A DNA stretch of 64,000 nucleotides, from NCBI RefSeq assembly GCF_900116135.1, contig NZ_FOZX01000002.1, positions 248,001 through 312,000 on the forward strand. The letters are read 5' to 3'. Position numbers and translations under genes: made by a program. Positions 56,815 through 64,000 of the stretch are shown here, piece after piece (positions within the stretch are counted from its first letter, which is position 1; every line of letters starts with the position of its first letter). The DNA is from Saccharopolyspora flava (GTDB taxonomy: Bacteria > Actinomycetota > Actinomycetes > Mycobacteriales > Pseudonocardiaceae). The notes under the pieces were generated by a model. It was not told the DNA's origin, made no database searches, and saw only the letters and a list, made by a program, of their open reading frames with translations.

Positions 56815-57732
56815 CTATGTCCACAGGCCGCCGCGCTCCTGCCAACCTTCCGGCACGCCCATGTGGGAGATCGGGACGAACCGCACCGTGGGAAAGCTCC
56901 TCAGCACCGAAGACAGAAGCTTGCTCCGCCCGACACCCAAGCGATCCGCGAGGAACTGCACGAGCGTGAGTTGCCCGAAGGTCCGAGTCCAATCGGTGCC
57001 GACGGCGTCGAGGTCCGGATGCACGCCGACCTTCGGGAGCTTCGGAGTGATCGTATGGACCCGGTTGAATAGACGACCATGGTGGGCGCAGGTGTTCCGG
57101 ATGATGTTGAGTGCTTTGAGCCAGCTCAACAGCTGCGGAGCAGAGAGCCCGCGCTCGCCTGCGACGGCGTCCTGCACGGGGCGAGGGGAGAAGCCGTAGA
57201 GGTACGTGAGGCTGCCCCAATCAAGCAGTTCGACGGCCGCCCACACAGGCAGTCGTCCGCCGTACTTCTTCGTGTGGTGAGCGACGAAATCCTCGCGAGA
57301 CTGACGGAGTTCGCGCTCGTAGCGCACAAGCCAGTTCGCGTAGTGCGGTCCCTTGCGCGCTGTGGGCCCGAGTTTCGTCGGATCCAGGTGCACGGTGGAG
57401 TCGATTCGCCCGAGCTCGTGACCGAGGTGCGCGCGGACGGCGAGCTCGACCGGCGTGAGGGCCGCGAAGGTCGCGGAGCGCAGTCGTTCGTCGAACTCGT
57501 AGAGCGCGACAACATCGTCGAACCGGGTCCCGTCGTAGAACTCATCGCGTCGGCCCGATTCGGTGAGCACCCGGAACGGGTACCAATATCCGCTGAGGCG
57601 ATAGTAGTTCACACGCCGTAATGCCTGCTCAGCCCGTACGACGTCGCCGATCTCCATGCCACGTGAAGCCAGGATGGCGACCTGCTCGGCGTAGGTCTTG
57701 TACTCCTTGACGTCGCCGGTCACCATCACCAC
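56815..57732 (-). CDS. Abi family (AbiD/AbiF-like) abortive infection protein
   Basis: 305 aa. Abi_2 family features: QALRRVNYYRLSGYWYPFRV at the start and the HEPN-like RNase motif RNTCAHHGRLFNRV near residue 210, with the R-x4-H pattern kept. Such proteins stop growth during phage attack, often by RNA cleavage. Codon use is less GC-extreme than its neighbours, consistent with transfer. Start GTG at 57732 or ATG at 57726 after AGGTGG. Confidence 0.8.
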   Translation of the reverse strand: MVMVTGDVKEYKTYAEQVAILASRGMEIGDVVRAEQALRRVNYYRLSGYWYPFRVLTESGRRDEFYDGTRFDDVVALYEFDERLRSATFAALTPVELAVRAHLGHELGRIDSTVHLDPTKLGPTARKGPHYANWLVRYERELRQSREDFVAHHTKKYGGRLPVWAAVELLDWGSLTYLYGFSPRPVQDAVAGERGLSAPQLLSWLKALNIIRNTCAHHGRLFNRVHTITPKLPKVGVHPDLDAVGTDWTRTFGQLTLVQFLADRLGVGRSKLLSSVLRSFPTVRFVPISHMGVPEGWQERGGLWT

Positions 57733-57877
57733 CTGGAGAAAAAATGAAGACCGGCCCTGGACCTACCGAAGTAGGCGGAACCGGTCGTAGTGAGTTCATT
57801 CTCGCACGTGCCGACCCCGGTGGACAACGTGGCGTCACGCAAGTCGCAAGACATGCTCCAGGTTGCCGCCGCCGCGC

Positions 57878-58957
<1,080 letters not shown>

Positions 58958-59069
58958 GCCTGGGGAGTCTAGGCGTTCCTCCCCGAGACCATCGGGCCCG
59001 GTCGCCCCCGCCATGTCCGATTCCCGCCAGTACCGGCTCCCCGGGCCTGGGAACATCGAGGTCGTGCTG

Positions 59070-60521
59070 GTGGGAACAGAGGAAGCGCTCAGGGCCGTGG
59101 CCGCGCGCGACGCGCGGTTCGACGGCACCTTCATCCACGCCGTGCGCTCGACCGGCATCTACTGCCGACCGTCCTGCCCGGCGCGCACGCCCAAGCGCGA
59201 CAACAGCGAGTTCTACCCGACGGCCGCCGCCGCGCAGGCCGCCGGATACCGCGCCTGCCGCCGCTGCCTGCCCGACGCCGTGCCCGGCTCCCCCGAGTGG
59301 GACCTGCGGGCCGACCTCGCCGGACGGGCCATGCGGCTGATCGGCGACGGCCTCGTCGACCGCTGCGGGGTGCGGGGCCTCGCCGACGCGCTCGGCTACT
59401 CCGAACGACACCTGACCAGGGTGCTCACCGCCGAGCTCGGCGCCGGGCCGCTCGGGCTGGCGCGGGCCAACCGGGCGCACTCGGCGCGGGTGCTCATCGA
59501 GACCACCGACCTCCCGTTCAGCGACATCGCCTTCGCCGCCGGGTTCGCCAGCCTGCGGCAGTTCAACGACACGATCCGGGAGATCTTCGGCCGCACCCCT
59601 ACCGACCTGCGCGGACAGCGGCGCGGCACGCCCGGCGGTGCCGGGACGGTGCCGCTGCGGCTGCCGTTCCGCACGCCCTGCGACACCGACGGCGTGCTGC
59701 GGTTCCTGCGGCGGCGGGCGCTGGGCGGCGTCGAGGAGTGCCGCGACGGCTCCTACGCGCGGTCGCTGCGACTCCCGCACGGCACCGCCGTGGCGACGCT
59801 GCGACCTGCGGAAACGCACTTCTCGTGCACGCTGCGGCTCAGCGATCTGCGGGACCTCGGCAGCGCGGTCGCCCGGCTGCGGCGGTTGCTCGACCTCGAC
59901 GCCGACCCGGTCGCGGTCGGCGAGGTCCTCGGCGCCGACCCGCTGCTGCGGGGCGCGGTCGCGCGCTCCCCCGGCGTTCGGGTGCCGGGAGCCGTGGACG
60001 GGCTGGAGATCGCGGTGCGGGCGGTGCTCGGGCAGCAGGTCTCGGTCGCCTCCGCCCGGGCGACCGCCGAACGGCTCGTCGGTGAGCTCGGCGACGAGCT
60101 CACCCATCCCGAAGGCGGGGTGACCAGGCTGTTCCCCACGGCCGAAGCGCTCGCCGAGCACGCGGTCCCGGGGCCGCGGCGGCGGGCCGAGACGGTGCGG
60201 GACCTGGCGGTCGCGGTCGCCGAGGGCCGGCTCGCGCTGCACCCCGGGCGCGACGAGGCCGAGCTGCGCTCCGACCTGGAACGCCTCCGCGGCGTCGGCC
60301 CGTGGACCTCGGGGTACGTGGCGATGCGGGTGCTCGGGGCGCCCGATGTGCTGCTTTCCGACGATTTCGCCCTGAGGCGAGGTGCGGGACTGCTAGGAAT
60401 CCCCGAAGAACCCACCGCTCTGCACGCGCACGCCCAGCGCTGGAGCCCGTGGCGCTCCTACGCCGGAGTGCTGCTGTGGGAGACCGCGAGCAGCGGGCCG
60501 CCTGGGGGCCCGACGGCATGA
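59070..60521 (+). CDS. alkA: Ada-AlkA fusion DNA repair protein
   Basis: 483 aa. N-terminal Ada zinc domain with all four cysteines (YCRPSC and ACRRC), then an AraC-type helix-turn-helix (DIAFAAGFASLRQFNDTIRE), then the AlkA glycosylase (HhH LRGVGPWTSGYVAMRVLG and catalytic Asp in LLSDDFALRR). It removes methyl-phosphotriesters and alkylated bases and may activate its own gene. GTG eight bases after GAGG is chosen. The next gene is ogt, as in mycobacteria. Confidence 0.9.
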   Translation: MGTEEALRAVAARDARFDGTFIHAVRSTGIYCRPSCPARTPKRDNSEFYPTAAAAQAAGYRACRRCLPDAVPGSPEWDLRADLAGRAMRLIGDGLVDRCGVRGLADALGYSERHLTRVLTAELGAGPLGLARANRAHSARVLIETTDLPFSDIAFAAGFASLRQFNDTIREIFGRTPTDLRGQRRGTPGGAGTVPLRLPFRTPCDTDGVLRFLRRRALGGVEECRDGSYARSLRLPHGTAVATLRPAETHFSCTLRLSDLRDLGSAVARLRRLLDLDADPVAVGEVLGADPLLRGAVARSPGVRVPGAVDGLEIAVRAVLGQQVSVASARATAERLVGELGDELTHPEGGVTRLFPTAEALAEHAVPGPRRRAETVRDLAVAVAEGRLALHPGRDEAELRSDLERLRGVGPWTSGYVAMRVLGAPDVLLSDDFALRRGAGLLGIPEEPTALHAHAQRWSPWRSYAGVLLWETASSGPPGGPTA

Positions 60522-60555
60522 CGCGGCAGAAGTCCTTCGCACACTGGGAGAAATC

Positions 60556-61056
60556 ATGATCAAGTGGTCCACTGTGGATACTCCGGCGGGCCCGTTCTGC
60601 GCGGTGGTCGACGCCGACGGCGTCGTGCTCGCCTCCGGCTGGACGGCCTACACCGACGACCTGCTGCCGCAGGTGGCGCCGTCGCTGATGTTCGAAACCC
60701 TCGTGGAGGCACCCGATCTCGGTCCGGTCACCCGGGCCGTCACGGCCTACCACGAGGGCGATCTGGAGGCGATCGACGACATCCCGGTCAACCAGAGCTC
60801 CGGCCCGTACCTGCAGCACGCGTGGAAGGTGCTGCGCACCGTCGCGCCCGGGAAGCTCACCAGCTACGCCGAATTCGCCTCGCTCACCGGCAAACCCCGC
60901 GCGGTCCGCGCCGCCGCCTCGGCGTGCTCGCGCAACGCGGTCGCCCTGTTCGTGCCCTGCCACCGCATCGTCCGCAGCGACGGCTCGGTCGGCGAGTTCC
61001 GCTGGGGCCCCGACCGCAAGAAGTGGCTCCTCCACCACGAACGCACCCACTCCTGA
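60556..61056 (+). CDS. ogt: Methylated-DNA--protein-cysteine methyltransferase
   Basis: 166 aa suicide repair enzyme for O6-methylguanine. Active-site Cys in VPCHRIVRSDGSVGEFRWG; helix-turn-helix with TSYAEFASLTGKPRAVRAAA. GGGAG precedes the ATG, 35 bp after alkA, so an operon is likely. Confidence 0.93.
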   Translation: MIKWSTVDTPAGPFCAVVDADGVVLASGWTAYTDDLLPQVAPSLMFETLVEAPDLGPVTRAVTAYHEGDLEAIDDIPVNQSSGPYLQHAWKVLRTVAPGKLTSYAEFASLTGKPRAVRAAASACSRNAVALFVPCHRIVRSDGSVGEFRWGPDRKKWLLHHERTHS

Positions 61057-61064
61057 CCCCACCC

Positions 61065-61246
61065 GCGTCGAAAACCCCGGTTTTCATCGCGCGAAAACCG
61101 GGGTTTTCGACCTGGCGACAGCCGACCGGGCGAATCCGCAGGGTTCGTCGGGTCGAATACCGCAGGTTTTGACCGGTCGAAAACTGCGGTATTCGACCGG
61201 TCGAAAACTGCGGTATTTGACCCGATGAAAGTGGCGGGTTTTGACC
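61065..61246. repeat. 24-bp quasi-palindrome array C6 (7 units) between ogt and sbcC
   Basis: Two units 61065-61088 and 61089-61112, a 14-bp spacer, then five abutting 24-bp units from 61127 to 61246. Cores include GAAAACCCCGGTTTTC, GAAAACCGGGGTTTTC, GAATACCGCAGGTTTT and GAAAACTGCGGTATTC. It starts eight bases after the ogt stop and ends seven before the sbcC stop. Unit 61151-61174 equals 23163-23186. Confidence 0.9.
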
Positions 61247-61253
61247 GTGGGGG

Positions 61254-64000
61254 TCAGGAGGTGGCGAGTTCGAGGGTGGAGCCGTGGCGGGACTTGCGGA
61301 CCCGGAGGCGGACCGCGATGCGCTGGCGCATCTCCTCGACGTGGGAGACCAGGCCGACGACGCGGCCGCCCGCGCGGAGTTCGTCGAGGGTGTCCATGAC
61401 CAGGTCCAACGTGTCCGCGTCCAGAGTCCCGAAGCCCTCGTCGATGAACAGCGTGTCCAGCAGCGCACCGCCGGTCTCGGCCGCCACCACGTCGGCCAGG
61501 CCCAGGGCCAGCGACAGCGACGCCAGGAACGACTCGCCGCCGGAGAGCGTCTTGGCCGGGCGGACCTTGCCGGAGTAGTCGTCGAGGACGTCCAGGCCCA
61601 GGCCGCCGCGAGTCCCGCGCGCGCCCGCCGCGTCGGAGTGCACGAACGAGTAGCGGCCGTCGCTCATCCGCTGCAGGCGGCGGGTCGCCGCGATCGCGAT
61701 TTCCTCCAGCCGGGCCGCCAGGACGTAGGCGCGCAGCGACATCTTCCGCGCGTTCTGGCCGCGCCCGTTGACCACGTCGGCCAGCGCCTCCAGCTCGGCG
61801 TGCTCGGCCATCGCCGGCCCCAGCTCCGCCCACGCCTCCCGGAGCCGTTCGCCCAGGTCGGAGAGCTCGGTGTGCCGGCGCTCGGCGGCGTGCGCCGCGG
61901 CCGCCGCGCTCTCGGCGGCCGCGGTGGCCGTGGCGGCGGCCTCGGTCGCCTGCTCCAGCCCGACCTCGGTGTCCGGGTCGACGCCGAACAGGTCCGCACC
62001 CGCCAGCGCCTCGCGGGCACCGGCCGCGCGGCGGTCGACCTCCGCGAGCGATTCCTCCAGCTCGGCGAGTCGCCGCTCGTCGCGCTCGGCGGCCAACGCC
62101 GCGTCGGTGTCGGCGAAACCCGCTGCGGTGGCGGCCTCGGCGAGGGCCGCGCGAGCCTCGGTCAGGCGCTGCTGCGCGTCGTCGCGCGCGGTGCGGGCGG
62201 CGACCAGCCGCTCCAGCCGGTCGGCGACGTCGAGCAGGTGCGCGCGGCGGTCGGCGATGCTGTCGAAATCGCCGCGCCCGTCCCGCAACCGCGCCTCGCG
62301 CTCCTCGATCGACGCGGTGAGCGCGGTGTTCTCGCTGCGCGCGGCCGCGATCCCGGTGCGCAGCGCGGAGATCTGCTCGCCCAGCTCGTCGGTGGCCGCT
62401 TCCAGCTTCGCCAGCTCGGCCTCGCGCTCGGCCAGGGCCGCAGCGGTGTCGTCGAGCCGCTTCCGCTCGGCGCGCAGCTCCTCCAGCTCCTCGGCGAGCG
62501 CGGATTCGGTGTGCTCGCCGAGGCGTTCGCGCAGGGTGGCGAGCTGCTGCTCGGCCTGCTGGGCGGCGCTGGTGGCGCGTTCCCGCTCGGCCTGGGCGCG
62601 CTGCTCGGCCGTCTGGGCCGCCTCCTCGTCCTCGGCGCGCACCTGGTCGTCGACCGGCTCACCGGGAGCGGGGTGCTCGGCGGAACCGCAGACCGGGCAC
62701 GGTTCGCCGTCGGCGAGCCGGGCCGCGAGCTCGGCCGCCATGCCCGCCAACCGCCGGGAACGCAGGTCCTGCAGCACGTCCCGGGCCTGCTGGTGCGCGT
62801 CGACGGCCTGCTGCGCGCGAGTCCGGGCCGCGTCGAGTTCCCGCTGCGCGGCGGGGATCTCGCGGGCGGTGGTCAGCAGCGCGGCGACCTCGGTGCCCCG
62901 GGTGCGGACGGTCTCCAGCCGCAGCCCGGCGTGCTTTGCCTCCTCGACGCGCGCCCGGGCGGCGGTGATCCGGTCCGGCAGGCCGTCGCGCTGGGCCACC
63001 AGCTCGGTCTCGCGCTTCTCGTCGGCGGTGATCCGCTCGGCGAGCTCGGCGAGCTTGCGGCGGTCCGATTCCTGCTGCTGCGCCTCGGGAATCAGCTGTC
63101 CGAGCGCACCCGCCCGCTCGCGCTCGGAGTTCGCGCGGGCGCGCAGGTCCTCCAGCGGCGCCTCGGGTTCGACCCCGCAGCGCGACGCCCAGGTGACGAC
63201 CTCGGCCTGCGCCCGGTCGCGTTCCTGCTCGGCGCGGTCGGCGGTGCGGCGGGCCGAGACGACCGGGATCGCGCGGGTGGCGGCCTCGCGTTCGGCGCGC
63301 CACGCCTCGTGCTCGGCGCGCTTCGCGTCGATGTCGGCGAGCGTCGCGTTGGCCTCCCGCACGCGGCGGACCTTGTCGGCGAGCTCGCGGCGCTCGGTGC
63401 GCACCGCCTCGGCCGCGTCGCGTTCCCGGCGCAGGCGGGTGAGCTCGGCGCGGCTGTTCTCCAGGTCACGCAGCGCCTGCTTCTCGATGTCCTCCAGCCA
63501 GTTCGCCTCGCCGACCTCGGACACCTGCTCGACGCCCGAGACCTGGGAGACGCGCGCGTTGAGCTCGCGGACCCGCTGCGACTGCTCCTCCACCGCGCGC
63601 CCGCGCTCGCGACGCCGGTCGACGAACCAGCGCTCGACCTCGCCGAACCGCTCGGTGCCGAACAGCCGCTCCAGCAGCTTCTCCCGCTCCCCGGTGTCGG
63701 CGCGCAGGAACTTCGCGAACTCGCCCTGCGGCAGCATCACGACCTGGAAGAACTGGTCGACGCTCATCCCCAGCAGCCGCTGCACCGTGCGGCCGACCTC
63801 GTCGATGCGGGTCAGCGGCTCCGGAGACTGGCCGTCGGGCGTGGTCCCGACCCAGGTCAGCGAGGCCTTGGCCTGCTGGGTGGTGTAACCGTCGCCGCGC
63901 TTCTTCGGGCGCTGGTACTCGGGGCTGCGCTCCAGCCGCAGCCGCTGGCCCTGGATCGTCAGCTCCAGCACGACGCTGGTGTTGACCTCGTCGGCGGCGG
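61254..64000 (-). CDS. sbcC: Exonuclease SbcC (5' end beyond the window)
   Basis: At least 905 residues are visible; the start and the Walker A lie past position 64000. Q-loop LPQGEFAKFLRADTGEREKL, long coiled coil, zinc hook GEPCPVCGSAEHP, ABC signature LSGGESFLASLSLALGLADV and Walker B LDTLFIDEGFGTLD are seen. With SbcD it cleaves hairpins and DNA ends. Partial only because of the window edge. Confidence 0.93.
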   Translation of the reverse strand, partial: AADEVNTSVVLELTIQGQRLRLERSPEYQRPKKRGDGYTTQQAKASLTWVGTTPDGQSPEPLTRIDEVGRTVQRLLGMSVDQFFQVVMLPQGEFAKFLRADTGEREKLLERLFGTERFGEVERWFVDRRRERGRAVEEQSQRVRELNARVSQVSGVEQVSEVGEANWLEDIEKQALRDLENSRAELTRLRRERDAAEAVRTERRELADKVRRVREANATLADIDAKRAEHEAWRAEREAATRAIPVVSARRTADRAEQERDRAQAEVVTWASRCGVEPEAPLEDLRARANSERERAGALGQLIPEAQQQESDRRKLAELAERITADEKRETELVAQRDGLPDRITAARARVEEAKHAGLRLETVRTRGTEVAALLTTAREIPAAQRELDAARTRAQQAVDAHQQARDVLQDLRSRRLAGMAAELAARLADGEPCPVCGSAEHPAPGEPVDDQVRAEDEEAAQTAEQRAQAERERATSAAQQAEQQLATLRERLGEHTESALAEELEELRAERKRLDDTAAALAEREAELAKLEAATDELGEQISALRTGIAAARSENTALTASIEEREARLRDGRGDFDSIADRRAHLLDVADRLERLVAARTARDDAQQRLTEARAALAEAATAAGFADTDAALAAERDERRLAELEESLAEVDRRAAGAREALAGADLFGVDPDTEVGLEQATEAAATATAAAESAAAAAHAAERRHTELSDLGERLREAWAELGPAMAEHAELEALADVVNGRGQNARKMSLRAYVLAARLEEIAIAATRRLQRMSDGRYSFVHSDAAGARGTRGGLGLDVLDDYSGKVRPAKTLSGGESFLASLSLALGLADVVAAETGGALLDTLFIDEGFGTLDADTLDLVMDTLDELRAGGRVVGLVSHVEEMRQRIAVRLRVRKSRHGSTLELATS

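Overview
The window is high-GC actinobacterial chromosome. A mycothiol gene (mshB), tatB and a 7Fe ferredoxin are present, and the gene order matches parts of the Mycobacterium tuberculosis Rv1165-Rv1239 interval (typA, lpqW, mshB, fdxC with an aminotransferase, dapD, dapE, LOG, folP2, tag, the DUF3117 gene, sigE-rseA-htrA-tatB, mrp, lpqY-sugABC, corA). Codon use and the extra genes fit a non-mycobacterial relative such as a Pseudonocardiaceae member (Saccharopolyspora-like); the genus is inference. Most of the sequence is housekeeping core, with no prophage, CRISPR array, rRNA or tRNA seen.

Layout. 0.4-7 kb: corA, two tiny genes, the lpqY-sugA-sugB-sugC importer operon and an Rv1234-like membrane protein. 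7-14.5 kb: a giant patatin-like protein, a CitE-family lyase, Nudix, MarR, mrp and an O-methyltransferase. 14.6-18.5 kb: the envelope-stress unit sigE-rseA-htrA-tatB. 18.7-29.8 kb: MFS exporter, pepA, the DUF3117 gene, a crotonase, tag, a DivIVA-like gene, PadR, folP2, two LOG-family genes, SPFH and dapE. 29.9-33.3 kb: a type VII secretion-associated cassette (EspC-like protein, DUF1023 hydrolase, LppA-like lipoprotein, membrane protein, signal-less lipoprotein paralogue) sitting between the divergent dapE and dapD. 33.4-45.6 kb: dapD, CHAD, dapC, fdxC, mshB, lpqW, typA and a SRPBCC-Nudix fusion. 45.6-57.7 kb: an OmpR/histidine-kinase pair, pcd, an amino-acid oxidase, small regulators, a GGDEF-EAL protein and an Abi protein. 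57.9-64 kb: ychF and the repair genes alkA, ogt and sbcC (cut by the window edge).

The most striking content is intergenic. At least four families of structured repeats occupy gene 3' ends. (1) Five arrays of abutting 24-bp units, each with a 16-bp quasi-palindromic core, fill the space between convergent stop codons almost exactly. (2) A roughly 135-bp element has invariant ends, an invariant 20-bp centre and stems whose sequence differs between copies while pairing is kept. (3) A second element of the same design has a conserved 22-nt loop. (4) Perfect palindromes are centred on TTTTCATGAAAA. The covarying stems show that fold is conserved along with specific core sequences. This looks like a system of termination or chromosome-organising elements, and I do not recognise it as described.

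Regulation visible in sequence: four TCTCAG-type boxes with 11/21/11-bp phasing lie upstream of the two-component regulator, and a matching 11-bp-phased pair lies upstream of sigE. This suggests that the response regulator controls itself and the envelope-stress sigma factor, as MprA does in mycobacteria.
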